A stretch of DNA of 64,000 nucleotides, from the NCBI RefSeq assembly GCF_032917945.1, contig NZ_CP136624.1, positions 5,022,001 through 5,086,000 of the forward strand. The letters are read 5' to 3'. Positions 27,872-36,627 of the stretch are shown in pieces (within the stretch, counting starts at the first letter, position 1; each line of letters opens with the position of its first letter). Both the position numbers and the translations under genes were made by a program. The DNA is from Bradyrhizobium sp. sBnM-33. GTDB taxonomy: Bacteria > Pseudomonadota > Alphaproteobacteria > Rhizobiales > Xanthobacteraceae. The notes below the pieces were generated by a model. That model was not told the DNA's origin and made no database searches. It saw only the letters and a program-made list of their open reading frames with translations.

Positions 27872-28342
27872 TCACGCGCGCGAGACGCGCTGACGCGAAC
27901 CCGGGCGGTAGGCGAGGCGGGTGTGCCCTGAGCAATAGGGCATGCCTTCCACCGGCGTATTGCCGCAAAAGCAGAAGTCCTCTGCGCCTGGCGTGCTGAT
28001 CGGCCAGCGGCATGTTTCGTTGCTGAGTTCGAGCAGCGAGCAACGATTGTCGCTGATAATCGGCTCTTCCTGGAACGGCTGCGCGTTTTCGTAGACGGCT
28101 TGCAGAACCTGATACTGCAACCGGGGAACGGATTTCCGCGAACGCTCCCTGGCAGCCTTGGTCGGACGCGGTTCGGCGGGGGCGGGGCCGCGCGTCAATT
28201 GAAGGCGCGAGAGTTTGCCGATCACGGCGTTACGGCTGACGCCGATGCTGGCCGCGATCTCGCGGCAGGTGAGGCCGGCTTCAAAATGGCTCTTCAGGAG
28301 TTCGACGCGATCGGTGGTCCAGGTCGGTACATTCGTAAGCAT
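27872..28342 (-). CDS. GcrA-family cell-cycle regulator
   Basis: A 156-residue GcrA-type protein. The N-terminal DNA-binding helix-turn-helix reads WTTDRVELLKSHFEAGLTCR then EIAASIGVSRNAVIGKLSRL. A basic linker follows, then a Cys-rich C-terminus with CSLLELSNETCRWPI, FCFCGN and YCSGHTRLAY. GcrA in Caulobacter works with sigma-70 at GANTC-methylated promoters. The N-terminal WTTDRVELLK matches the family, but the sequence differs enough that this may be a paralogue rather than the master regulator. Confidence 0.88.
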   Translation of the reverse strand: MLTNVPTWTTDRVELLKSHFEAGLTCREIAASIGVSRNAVIGKLSRLQLTRGPAPAEPRPTKAARERSRKSVPRLQYQVLQAVYENAQPFQEEPIISDNRCSLLELSNETCRWPISTPGAEDFCFCGNTPVEGMPYCSGHTRLAYRPGSRQRVSRA

Positions 28343-28384
28343 TTTCTCGGTTCCACATTCTGTGAAACCGCCGCGCTGCTCCCG

Positions 28385-28585
28385 TCAGGACGCCTTGCCG
28401 TTGTCGCGGATCGCAAGCAGCCCATCCTTAATGGCGAGCCGAATGCCTTCCTCGATCAGGGTCCGTGCAACGCCGGGAACACTTGTGCCGTGGGTGCCCT
28501 GTCTCACCAGTCTTTCGAGATAAGCGATGGTCGAGAGCGCCAAGGTCACGGGAACGCGGTCGGTTTCGGCTTTTTCTGTAGCCAT
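28385..28585 (-). CDS. small ribbon-helix-helix-like protein
   Basis: A 66-residue protein with the pattern VPVTLALSTIAYLERLVRQG (short strand then helix) and VARTLIEEGIRLAIKDG (second helix), as in ribbon-helix-helix DNA-binding proteins. It is co-oriented with and 42 bp upstream of the GcrA-family gene. The AT-rich region 28586-28740 upstream probably holds the promoter for both. The fold is inferred from pattern; no antitoxin partner is seen. Confidence 0.65.
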   Translation of the reverse strand: MATEKAETDRVPVTLALSTIAYLERLVRQGTHGTSVPGVARTLIEEGIRLAIKDGLLAIRDNGKAS

Positions 28586-28875
28586 GGGGAACGCTAACTT
28601 TTAAATGGTGTACTGAAAAGTTACTATTTCGACTCTATTTAGTTTTGCACACATGAGTCAAACGACTTGTGGATAGCTCTCTATCCATTTGAAAAAACAT
28701 ATTAAAAGTCGAAGCCGGGTTTGTGGATTAGCTGAGCGCCCTATGACGCGCAGCGCGCGGCAGCCTTAATGGCGGTTACAGGCGCGGCGAAACGATCCAG
28801 CCGTGCGGGCCATTTCCCCATTGCTTCGCGCTGCAGGGAATGCCGATGATGTCCTGGGACGGCGGCATGGGCGCA

Positions 28876-29223
28876 ATGACGGTAACGAACGGTCTCTACA
28901 CCATCCAGATCGAGATGACGGACGGCGGCCATGGCCGCGCGCACGGCGTGATCGTGCTGCGCGACGGCAAGATCGCCGGCGGAGACTCCTATTTCTACTA
29001 CACGGGCTCATACACCGCGGATCGCGGCAAGTGGCGCGGTGAGTTGATCACCAACGAGCACACGAAATCAGCAGGCAGCCGGCCACTGTTCGGGGGGCGC
29101 GAAGTCACTTGCGGCTTCAGCGGGTCGTACGCCGCCGATGGCGCGCAGGTGCAGGGGACTGCATTGGTCGGAAAGACCAGCGTATTATTTCACGCGCGGC
29201 TGAAGCTGCTGTCTCCTTTTTGA
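28876..29223 (+). CDS. GrlR-like regulatory protein
   Basis: A 115-residue beta-rich protein like the GrlR family (first known as a negative regulator of enteropathogenic type III secretion). Matching parts are TNGLYTIQIEM, GHGRAHGVIVLRDGKIAGGD, YTGSYTADRGKW and CGFSGSYAADG. The frame extends upstream (28840), but ATG at 28876 gives the family start. No type III secretion or GrlA gene is nearby, so the original function cannot be transferred. Confidence 0.7.
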   Translation: MTVTNGLYTIQIEMTDGGHGRAHGVIVLRDGKIAGGDSYFYYTGSYTADRGKWRGELITNEHTKSAGSRPLFGGREVTCGFSGSYAADGAQVQGTALVGKTSVLFHARLKLLSPF

Positions 29224-29242
29224 GGAGCCGCGGGCCGTCCGA

Positions 29243-30184
29243 TCAGCCGTGCACGACTGCCTTCGCGATCATGCAGTGAATGCCCTTGGAGCCGTTCACC
29301 GTTTGCGTCACGCGCAGATCGGCGGCGAGGCTGCAGAGCGTGTAGGCGTCCTCGCGCGATAGATTGCGCTTCTCGCCGAGCAGCACGATCATGTCGCGCA
29401 GCGCCCGCACCACGCATTGATCGAGATCGGGATCCATCGCCATCGTCATGTAATGCGTCGGTGTTTCTGCGCGCGGATAGGCGAGCCGCAGGTCCTTGCG
29501 TAGTGTCAGGCGGAAGCGGCCCTGCAGCGCGGTTTCGATCGCGGTGACGCAGACCTCGCCATCGCCCTGCACGCCGTGGCCGTCGCCGCAGGAGAACAGC
29601 GCGCCCGGCACGAACACCGGCAGATACAGTTTGGCGCCGGCGCCCAATTCCTTGTTGTCGAGATTGCCGCCCATCGCGCGCGGTATCAGTGAGGTGATGC
29701 GGCCCCAGGCGGGTGGCGGCGCCACGCCCATCACGCCGAAAAACGGCGCCAACGGCAGGTCGAGCCCCCACGGCATCCGTCCTACCATCCGCGCGCGGTC
29801 GAGCGGAATGTTCAGGATCCGGGTCTCATGAAAATCGTCGGGCAAGGTGCCCGCCAGCGGACGGATCAGATTGTATCCCCAATCCTGGCGCAGCCGAACG
29901 TCGAGAATATCGACCTCCAGCACGTCGCCGGGCTCGGCTCCCTCCACGGCGACCGGGCCGGTAAGAATATGTCCCGGCAGCATCCGCTCGCTATGCGCGT
30001 GAATGTCGGCAAGCTCGGGAGGGACGTGAAATTGGCTGCGATCAGGCACCACGTCCGGGCCGCCGGTCACGGTGTCGATCGTGACTTCGTCGCCGCTGGC
30101 AATGGCCAGGACGGGCTTCAATTTGGCTTCGAAGAAGCCCCAGTGGCAGGTTTCGGGGCTGGAATGCAGGTGATGATGGGACAT
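29243..30184 (-). CDS. acetamidase/formamidase family protein
   Basis: A 313-residue FmdA/AmdA-family amidohydrolase, expected to release ammonia from formamide, acetamide or a related amide. Seen are SHHHLHSSPETCHWGFFEA, GPVAVEGAEPGDVLEVDIL, PFFGVMGVAPPP, GGNLDNKELGAGAKLYLPV and GDGHGVQGDGEVCVTAIE, with conserved Asp/His residues for metal. It is convergent with the GrlR-like gene. No amide transporter is adjacent. Confidence 0.92.
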   Translation of the reverse strand: MSHHHLHSSPETCHWGFFEAKLKPVLAIASGDEVTIDTVTGGPDVVPDRSQFHVPPELADIHAHSERMLPGHILTGPVAVEGAEPGDVLEVDILDVRLRQDWGYNLIRPLAGTLPDDFHETRILNIPLDRARMVGRMPWGLDLPLAPFFGVMGVAPPPAWGRITSLIPRAMGGNLDNKELGAGAKLYLPVFVPGALFSCGDGHGVQGDGEVCVTAIETALQGRFRLTLRKDLRLAYPRAETPTHYMTMAMDPDLDQCVVRALRDMIVLLGEKRNLSREDAYTLCSLAADLRVTQTVNGSKGIHCMIAKAVVHG

Positions 30185-30224
30185 GCGGAGGCTTTCTTGC
30201 CGAGAATGTCATGTTCAATTTGTC

Positions 30225-30372
30225 ATTGCCGGACTTGCCGGCTTCGCTCAAGTTTCGCCGGCCTGGTACTGAGCGCCCGGCGAAGCCTAGCGTAGCCGGG
30301 ATCCGGCAATCCATCATTTTTCAATTGGGGCATCTTGCGAAGAAGGATGGATACGCGGGTCAAGCCCGCGTA
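30225..30372. repeat. intergenic palindromes upstream of ydcF-like gene
   Basis: Two neighbouring symmetries: ATTGCCGG at 30225 inverted at 30303-30310 with inner GCCGGCTTCGC-type arms, and TACGCGGG/CCCGCGTA at 30352-30372 with a 5-nt loop. They fill most of the 206-bp gap between divergent genes. Confidence 0.65.
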
Positions 30373-30390
30373 TGACGAGTTTGCTTATCC

Positions 30391-31203
30391 GTGAGGCTTC
30401 CCTTGTTTTTTGTCCTCTCCAAGACGCTCGGCTTTCTGCTGTTGCCGACGAATTTGCTGATCGGCGTAGGCTTCGTTGGCGCCATCCTGATGTTCACGCG
30501 CTTTGCATCGCTCGGCCGCAAGCTGGTGATCGCAGCCGTTCTGCTGCTCGTGATTTGCGGGCTGTCACCGCTCGGGAACCTCTTGCTCTATCCGCTGGAG
30601 CAGCGCTTTCCGCCGTGGGACAGCTCGCGCGGCGCGCCTGACGGCATCATCGTGCTCGGCGCATCGATCGAAGCCGATCTCTCCACTGCGCATGGCATAC
30701 CGGTGGTGCGCAGCTCGCCGGATCGCCTGATCGCGGCTGCCGCGCTGGCGCACCGCTATCCGAAGGCGCGTATTGTGTTCTCCGGCGGCAGCGCGAAACT
30801 GATTTCTAATGACGCCAGGGAAGCCGATTTCGCCGGCGCTATCTTTGAAAGCCTCGGCATCGACAAATCGCGGCTGATCATGGAACGTGGTTCCCGCAAC
30901 ACGCAGGAGAACGCGGAATTCTCCAAAGCCTTGCTTGCGCCCAAGGACGGCGAGCGCTGGCTGTTGGTGACGTCGGCCTTCCATATGCCGCGATCGGTCG
31001 GCTTGTTCCGGAAGGCGGGATTTGCGGTCGAACCCTATCCCGTCGACTGGCGGGTCGGCGGACGTGACGATGTATTTGACTTCACCAACGTCGCGATCGA
31101 TGGACTGGGACGGACCGACCTCGCCGTGCGCGAATGGATGGGCCTGATCGCCTACCGCGCCACCGGCAAGATCGACGAGTTGTTGCCGGGTCCGGCAAAG
31201 TAG
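30391..31203 (+). CDS. YdcF/ElyC-like DUF218 membrane protein
   Basis: A 270-residue protein with two N-terminal membrane helices (about 10-32 and 40-62) and a DUF218 domain (about 85-235) outside. Motifs are GIIVLGASIEAD, VFSGGSAKL, ERGSRNTQENAEF and LVTSAFHMPRSVGLFRKAG. ElyC/SanA relatives act in peptidoglycan precursor or envelope homeostasis. GTG start at 30391 gives a proper first helix. Exact role here unknown. Confidence 0.88.
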   Translation: MRLPLFFVLSKTLGFLLLPTNLLIGVGFVGAILMFTRFASLGRKLVIAAVLLLVICGLSPLGNLLLYPLEQRFPPWDSSRGAPDGIIVLGASIEADLSTAHGIPVVRSSPDRLIAAAALAHRYPKARIVFSGGSAKLISNDAREADFAGAIFESLGIDKSRLIMERGSRNTQENAEFSKALLAPKDGERWLLVTSAFHMPRSVGLFRKAGFAVEPYPVDWRVGGRDDVFDFTNVAIDGLGRTDLAVREWMGLIAYRATGKIDELLPGPAK

Positions 31204-31275
31204 CAGCGGGCAGCCAGCCGGGCTAATATCGAAGGACAAAGCGCCGCTTAAGCGCGCCGATTGGGAGTTGACGCC

Positions 31276-32061
31276 ATGCAACAGCAGACGCCGCCGGAAG
31301 CATTCGATTTGGCCGGCATGGTGGCCGACCTGAACAGCCTGTTGCGGCTCAAGACGACCGTGATCGGCATCAAGATGTTTGCCAGCGCCGAGGAAATGAC
31401 GGCAATTCCAAAAATTCGCCGACCGTCGGCGGTGCATACCACCGACCAGATCGTCAGCATGGCCTCGCGGCTCGGCTGGACTGTCGGCATCACCGGCGAT
31501 GATCTCGTCGGCGCGCAATGCCGTGCCGTGATCGGACTCGCGCCGCAGGACGAGAAGTGGCTCGCGGGGGAAAATTACGTCGGCGTCTGGCACGGCACCG
31601 CCGAAGACGCACGCAAGCGTCAGGAGGCACTCGACGTTGTGCCTTTCGGCCGGTACCAGGCGATGGCGGTGAGCCCGCTGACCGGCGGTCGGCTCAATCC
31701 GCCGGATATTTGTCTGGTCTACGCCACGCCCGGCCAGATGATCATTCTGATCAACGGCTTGCAATATACCGGTTACAAGAAGTTCGAATGGGGCGTGGTC
31801 GGCGAGACCGCCTGCGCGGATTCCTGGGGTAGGGCGCTGAAGACCGGCGAGCCTTCTCTGTCGCTGCCGTGCTTTGCGGAACGGCGTTATGGCGGCGTGC
31901 CCGACGAAGAGATGCTGATGGCGCTCAAGCCGGAGCATCTTGCCAAGGCCATCGCAGGCATGAAGCAGCTCGCGAAGAACGGTCTGCGCTATCCGATCGC
32001 GCCCTATGGCATCCAGGCCGACGTGCGCGCCGGGATGGGTGTGTCCTATCCGAAGAAATAG
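31276..32061 (+). CDS. DUF169-family protein
   Basis: A 261-residue DUF169 protein, a family of unassigned function sometimes near redox or methanogenesis-type genes. Conserved-looking parts are LRLKTTVIGIKMF, AQCRAVIGLAP, GRYQAMAVSPL, PDICLVYATPGQMI and SLPCFAERRYGGVPDEEM; the Cys residues in AQCRAV and LPCFAE could matter. ATG at 31276 was chosen with GGAG at 31264; the frame also has an in-frame TTG at 31261. Confidence 0.85.
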   Translation: MQQQTPPEAFDLAGMVADLNSLLRLKTTVIGIKMFASAEEMTAIPKIRRPSAVHTTDQIVSMASRLGWTVGITGDDLVGAQCRAVIGLAPQDEKWLAGENYVGVWHGTAEDARKRQEALDVVPFGRYQAMAVSPLTGGRLNPPDICLVYATPGQMIILINGLQYTGYKKFEWGVVGETACADSWGRALKTGEPSLSLPCFAERRYGGVPDEEMLMALKPEHLAKAIAGMKQLAKNGLRYPIAPYGIQADVRAGMGVSYPKK

Positions 32062-32066
32062 CCAGC

Positions 32067-32220
32067 CGTCATTGCGAGGAGCCAACGGGTCCGGCTCCGC
32101 CGGCCCGATGATAAACTCCGCGACGACCGCGTCTGCCGTAGCTCAAGGAGCGAAGGCGGAAGCAATCCGGCCTTCCATCGTGACCCGATTTCTGGATTGC
32201 TTCGCTTCGCTCGCAATGAC
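32067..32220. repeat. REP-like palindrome, family 2
   Basis: CGTCATTGCGAGGAGC at 32067 pairs with GCTTCGCTCGCAATGAC ending at 32220. A GC-rich insert (GGTCCGGCTCCGCCGGCCC) in the middle makes this copy longer than others. Confidence 0.8.
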
Positions 32221-32258
32221 AAAAGGGGCCAAATTCGTTTCTGTAGGAAATCCCAGCT

Positions 32259-33440
32259 ATGTCATCGTCGAAATTCGACATCGTCGTCTACGGCGCCACC
32301 GGCTTCACCGGCCAGCTCGTCGCCGAATATCTCGCTGAGCGTTACAAAGGTGACGCCAGCCTCAAGTGGGCGATGGCAGGACGTAGCAAGGACAAGCTCG
32401 CTTCCGTCCGTGACGCGATCGGCGCGCCCAAGGATACGCCCCTGATCGTGGCTGATGCGGGCGACCCCGCGTCGTTGAAAGACATGGTCGCGCAAACCAA
32501 ATCGGTGATTTCGACCGTCGGACCTTATTTGCTTTACGGCTCCGAACTGCTTGCCGCCTGCGTCTCATCGGGCACGGACTATTTCGACCTCTGCGGCGAG
32601 CCGATCTGGATGCGTCGGATGATCGATGCGCACGAGGCGGCTGCCAAATCGACCGGCGCGAGGATCGTGTTTTCCTGCGGATATGATTCGCTGCCGTTCG
32701 AACTCGGCGTGTTCTTTGCGCAGGAGGAAGCCAAAAAGCTGTTCGGCGCACCGGCCAATCGCGTCAAAGGCCGGGTCCGCGAAATGCGCGGCACGTTTTC
32801 CGGCGGCACCGCCGCAAGCATGCGGGCGCTGTTCTCGGCGGCTGCGAATGATCCCGGCCTCGTGGCGCTGTTGAGGAATCCATTCGCGCTGACGCCGGGC
32901 TTCGCGGGACCGAAGCAGCCACCCGGCAATCGGCCCGTGTTCGATCAGGAACTCAATTCCTGGACCGCACCGTTCGTGATGGCAAACATCAACACCCGCA
33001 ATGTTCACCGTTCCAATTTTCTTCTCGGCTTTCCCTACGGCAAGGATTTCGTGTACGACGAGATGATGCTGACAGGCTCAGGCGAGCAGGGTGAAGCTCT
33101 CGCCAAGCGGATCGCGACCGCCAACACGACGGAGAAGATGAATTCCGGCGGGCCGAAGCCGGGCGAGGGGCCGTCCAAGGAAGAGCGCGAGAACGGGCTT
33201 TACGATCTGCTCTTCGTTGCAATTGCACCCGATGGCCGTCAGGCCCGTGCGGTCGTTAAGGGCGATCGCGATCCCGGCTATGGCTCGACCTCGAAGATGA
33301 TTTCGGAATGCGCGATCTGCCTGCTGCGCGACACGCCGGATGTGCCGGCCGGCATTTGGACGCCGGGTGCAGCGATGCAGCACAAGCTGATCAAGCGATT
33401 GGTTGATCACGCGGGGCTGACGTTTGAAGTCGAGAAGTAG
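32259..33440 (+). CDS. saccharopine-dehydrogenase-like enoyl reductase
   Basis: A 393-residue protein of the saccharopine dehydrogenase NADP-binding family, closest in pattern to mycobacterial trans-acting enoyl reductases. Rossmann motif VVYGATGFTGQLVAEYL (residues 9-25), then MAGRSKDKL, VISTVGPYLLYGSELLAACV, DYFDLCGEP, FSCGYDSLPFELGVFF and the C-terminal GIWTPGAAM. It probably reduces an acyl or polyketide-like substrate; the physiological one is not known. Confidence 0.85.
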   Translation: MSSSKFDIVVYGATGFTGQLVAEYLAERYKGDASLKWAMAGRSKDKLASVRDAIGAPKDTPLIVADAGDPASLKDMVAQTKSVISTVGPYLLYGSELLAACVSSGTDYFDLCGEPIWMRRMIDAHEAAAKSTGARIVFSCGYDSLPFELGVFFAQEEAKKLFGAPANRVKGRVREMRGTFSGGTAASMRALFSAAANDPGLVALLRNPFALTPGFAGPKQPPGNRPVFDQELNSWTAPFVMANINTRNVHRSNFLLGFPYGKDFVYDEMMLTGSGEQGEALAKRIATANTTEKMNSGGPKPGEGPSKEERENGLYDLLFVAIAPDGRQARAVVKGDRDPGYGSTSKMISECAICLLRDTPDVPAGIWTPGAAMQHKLIKRLVDHAGLTFEVEK

Positions 33441-33450
33441 CCCGCAGATC

Positions 33451-33543
33451 GTAGCGTGGGCAAAGCGAAGCGTGCCCGCCACCTCAAGAGCGATCGCGGA
33501 TGGATGGTGGGCACAGCGCTTCGCGCCTCTGCCCACCCTACGC
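33451..33543. repeat. intergenic palindrome, GTAGCGTGGGC family
   Basis: GTAGCGTGGGCAAAGCG at 33451 is matched by the inverted GCCCACCCTACGC ending 33543, with inner GTGCCCGCCA/TGGTGGGCAC arms. It lies between convergent genes. Confidence 0.7.
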
Positions 33544-33561
33544 TGCCACAACTCACAATCG

Positions 33562-34821
33562 CTACGCGCGTTCCACGCGCGCCGGACCATTGCCCGCCTT
33601 CCAGCGTTCGGCGGCGACGAACATGCCCCACATTGCTCCCAGCATCATCCAGAAGTGCCGCCAATGGTCGGTGTCGATGATGAAGCTCTCGCCAACCGTG
33701 CCGAGAAAGGCTGCGAAGATTGCCAGATAGGCCGGCTGCCAGGGCACGCGGACGAAGACATAGCGGAAGCCCGTCAGAACCGTGACGAAGACCAGCGCCG
33801 GATAGCAAACGCCGGAGAGCCAGCCGCCCGACATGAACGCGTTCAGGTAGGAATTGTGGGTGTCTTCCGGGAAGTAACGGGTGAACTGTAGCGGGCCAAT
33901 GCCGAATGGCAGGCCCAACGCCATTTCTGCGCCGAGGATGTGCCGGCCGAACCGGCCGAAGCGGCCTTCGTCGTAGCTCTGGTCCAGGCTGGCGCGCTCC
34001 TTGAATAGCTGTGCAATCGAATCGAACGACAGCAGCACCGCGACCAGGGCGGCCGCCAGAACTACGGTAACAAGCGCCATCACGATGATGCGCGAGCGCT
34101 GCGACTGCGAGCGGCTGGTCAGCACCATCAATGCCAGCATGAAGCCCGAGGTGATGATAAGCATGCCCCACGCAGCGCGTGAGAACGCCAGGAGAATCGC
34201 CAAAGATATGATGCCAAACGCGATCGCGCTGCGGAACGCCTTGCCGAATTTGTCCGTGACCACGCTTTGCAGCACGAACAGCGCCGGCAGGACCAGGAAC
34301 GCGCCAAACACGTTCGGATCCTTGAAGGTGCCGCGGGCGCGGTCATACAGCGTCAGCAGGTCACGCCCGCCGGGGACGAGATTGAAGTAACCCGCGATGC
34401 CGGCGAGCGCCGCAATCATCGCACCAACGATGAGGCCGCGCCGGAGCATGTCGAGCCGCGCTGCGGTATCCTCGGAGATCACCATCGCGAAGAAAATGAC
34501 CGTGATTGCCATATACCAGGAGGTCGCAATCCAGCTCGGCACATTGGGCCGATCCATTACGGCGATCGCACTGATGCTGTAGCCGAGATTGAGCAGGAAC
34601 AGGAGCAACAGCAGCGGCATGAACACCAGCCGCATCCGCGCGCCCGTGGCGAAGAAGATCACCGAGGCGGCAAGCGTCGCCAACTCATAGGGGCTCGGCT
34701 CGATGAAGACGATGGCGATGGACGCACCCACCAGCCAAACCAGCGCGCGCTGCAGCGCGAGCACGCCGGGCGCGGCCGTTATCGATGGGAGCGATTCCCC
34801 GGCTGTCGCCGCATACGCCAT
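33562..34821 (-). CDS. O-antigen ligase/polymerase-like membrane protein
   Basis: A 419-residue polytopic protein (about 10-12 helices) of the Wzy/WaaL (O-antigen ligase) superfamily, expected to polymerise or ligate polysaccharide repeat units at the periplasmic face. The large loop near 290-335 holds FGIGPLQFTRYFPEDTHNSY with the H-N pair typical of the family; ARGTFKDPNVFGAFLVLPA is another family signature. ATG at 34821 is chosen; a TTG 15 bp upstream is possible. It is the last gene of the minus-strand polysaccharide run. Confidence 0.88.
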   Translation of the reverse strand: MAYAATAGESLPSITAAPGVLALQRALVWLVGASIAIVFIEPSPYELATLAASVIFFATGARMRLVFMPLLLLLFLLNLGYSISAIAVMDRPNVPSWIATSWYMAITVIFFAMVISEDTAARLDMLRRGLIVGAMIAALAGIAGYFNLVPGGRDLLTLYDRARGTFKDPNVFGAFLVLPALFVLQSVVTDKFGKAFRSAIAFGIISLAILLAFSRAAWGMLIITSGFMLALMVLTSRSQSQRSRIIVMALVTVVLAAALVAVLLSFDSIAQLFKERASLDQSYDEGRFGRFGRHILGAEMALGLPFGIGPLQFTRYFPEDTHNSYLNAFMSGGWLSGVCYPALVFVTVLTGFRYVFVRVPWQPAYLAIFAAFLGTVGESFIIDTDHWRHFWMMLGAMWGMFVAAERWKAGNGPARVERA

Positions 34822-34872
34822 CACATACTCACGCAACTCAACTAACTACGACACTACTATCCGCACCATCCG

Positions 34873-34957
34873 CGTCATTGCGAGCGAAGCGAAGCAATCC
34901 ATGGCGCCACACAGGGATAGATGGATTGCTTCGTCGCTATCGCTCCTCGCAATGACG
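34873..34957. repeat. REP-like palindrome, family 2
   Basis: CGTCATTGCGAGCGAAGCGA (34873) pairs with TCGCTCCTCGCAATGACG (ends 34957), with AATCCAT/ATGGATT inner arms. It separates the ligase and sugar-transferase genes. Confidence 0.85.
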
Positions 34958-34973
34958 TTGGCGCGTCCTCAAC

Positions 34974-36542
34974 TTAATACGCGTTCTCGCTCTTGGTCAT
35001 CAGCGCGATCGGCGTGTTGAGCAGAATGTAGAGATCGAACAGCACTGACCAGTTCTCGATGTAATAGAGATCGAACTCGACACGCTTCTGGATCTTCTCG
35101 TCGGTGTCGACTTCGCCGCGCCAGCCGTTGATTTGCGCCCAGCCGGTGATGCCAGGCTTGACGCGGTGGCGCGCGAAATAGCCGTCGACGGCCTCGTCGA
35201 AAAGCCGGCTTTGCAACTTGCCTTGCACGGCATGCGGTCGGGGTCCTACCAGCGACAAATTGCTCTTGAACACGACGTTGAAGAGCTGCGGCAGTTCGTC
35301 GAGGCTGGTCTTGCGGATGAAGCGCCCGATGCGGGTTACGCGCGGATCATTCTTGGTTACGACCTTGGAGGCGGTCGGATCGGCCTGATGGTGGTACATC
35401 GAGCGGAACTTGAAGACATCGATGCGCTCATTGTTGAAGCCGAAACGCTTCTGGCGGAACAGTATCGGCCCCGGGCTATCGAGCTTCACCGCAAGCGCAA
35501 CCAGGCCCATCACCGGCAATGCCAGCACCAGGATCACGAAGCCGACGACATGGTCGAACAACCACTTCATCACCAGATCCCAGTCGGTGATCGGCGCCTC
35601 GAATACGTCGAGGGTAGGTACCTCGCCGAGATAGGAATAGGAGCGGGGACGGAAGCGCAGCTTGTTGGTATGGGCGGAGAGCCGGATATCGACCGGAAGC
35701 ACCCAAAGCTTCTTCAACATATCGAGAATGCGCGTCTCGGCCGAGATTGGCAGCGCGAACAGCACGAGATCGACGCGGGTGCGGCGCGCGAATTCGACGA
35801 TGTCGTCTACCTTGCCGAGCTTGGGACTGCCGGCGCAGGTGTCCATCGCGCGGTCGTCGTTGCGGTCGTCGAACACGCCGAGCACCTTGATGTCCGAATC
35901 GTCCTGGATCTTGAGCGCCTGGACAAGCTGCTCGCCATTCTCGTCCGCGCCCACGATGATGGTGCGGCGATCGAGCCGGCCCTGACGGGCCCAGCGGCGC
36001 ACCAGCGAGCGCAGAAACACGCGCCCGGTCACCAGCGCCGCGAGGCCGCTCACGAAAAACGCCGTAAGCCACAGCCGCGAAATTTCGTTGCCGAGCTTCA
36101 CGATGAAAGATACGCCGATAAACAGCAGGAACACGAATGCCCAGGATGAAATCATCCGCGTCATCTGGCGAAGATGGCCACGGAACAACTGCACCTGATA
36201 AATATCGGCGGCCTGGAAGCAGATCACCGCCGTTGCCGCCATGCCGAAGATCGCCGCGAGAAACTCCCAGGAAAAACCTCTGAGAGGCACGACATATCCG
36301 AAATTGAGTGCGACGCCGATCGCGCTCAACATCGCGAAATCGATCACGCGGACCACGCCTGCGATCACGATCGGCGAGTAGGCGCGGCCAACTTTCTGAT
36401 TGGTGACGGCGAGCGCCGCCGGAGACAGCCTGCGGCGCCGTTCGATCGGCGGACGATCGGCGCTGGCGGTCGCCGCGGCATCGAGCATCGAGCGTGCGTT
36501 AATCGGTTCCACTGGTCCACGTCCGTTCTTGAGCGGGCACAT
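34974..36542 (-). CDS. undecaprenyl-phosphate sugar phosphotransferase (WcaJ/ExoY-like)
   Basis: A 522-residue polyisoprenyl-phosphate hexose-1-phosphate transferase that would start repeat-unit assembly on the lipid carrier. N-terminal membrane helices (about 60-170) precede a CoA-binding-like cytoplasmic fold ([20 protein letters not shown]). The catalytic domain follows: [17 protein letters not shown], the [16 protein letters not shown] motif, [19 protein letters not shown] and VGPRPHAV, then [16 protein letters not shown]. All catalytic motifs look intact. Confidence 0.93.
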   Translation of the reverse strand: MCPLKNGRGPVEPINARSMLDAAATASADRPPIERRRRLSPAALAVTNQKVGRAYSPIVIAGVVRVIDFAMLSAIGVALNFGYVVPLRGFSWEFLAAIFGMAATAVICFQAADIYQVQLFRGHLRQMTRMISSWAFVFLLFIGVSFIVKLGNEISRLWLTAFFVSGLAALVTGRVFLRSLVRRWARQGRLDRRTIIVGADENGEQLVQALKIQDDSDIKVLGVFDDRNDDRAMDTCAGSPKLGKVDDIVEFARRTRVDLVLFALPISAETRILDMLKKLWVLPVDIRLSAHTNKLRFRPRSYSYLGEVPTLDVFEAPITDWDLVMKWLFDHVVGFVILVLALPVMGLVALAVKLDSPGPILFRQKRFGFNNERIDVFKFRSMYHHQADPTASKVVTKNDPRVTRIGRFIRKTSLDELPQLFNVVFKSNLSLVGPRPHAVQGKLQSRLFDEAVDGYFARHRVKPGITGWAQINGWRGEVDTDEKIQKRVEFDLYYIENWSVLFDLYILLNTPIALMTKSENAY

Positions 36543-36627
36543 AGCAACGTGCCCGCCGGTGCGGAATTCCCCACACCACGGGCTTACGGGACAAATCGGA
36601 AGAAACAGTTACGTCGGTAATTTTCGG

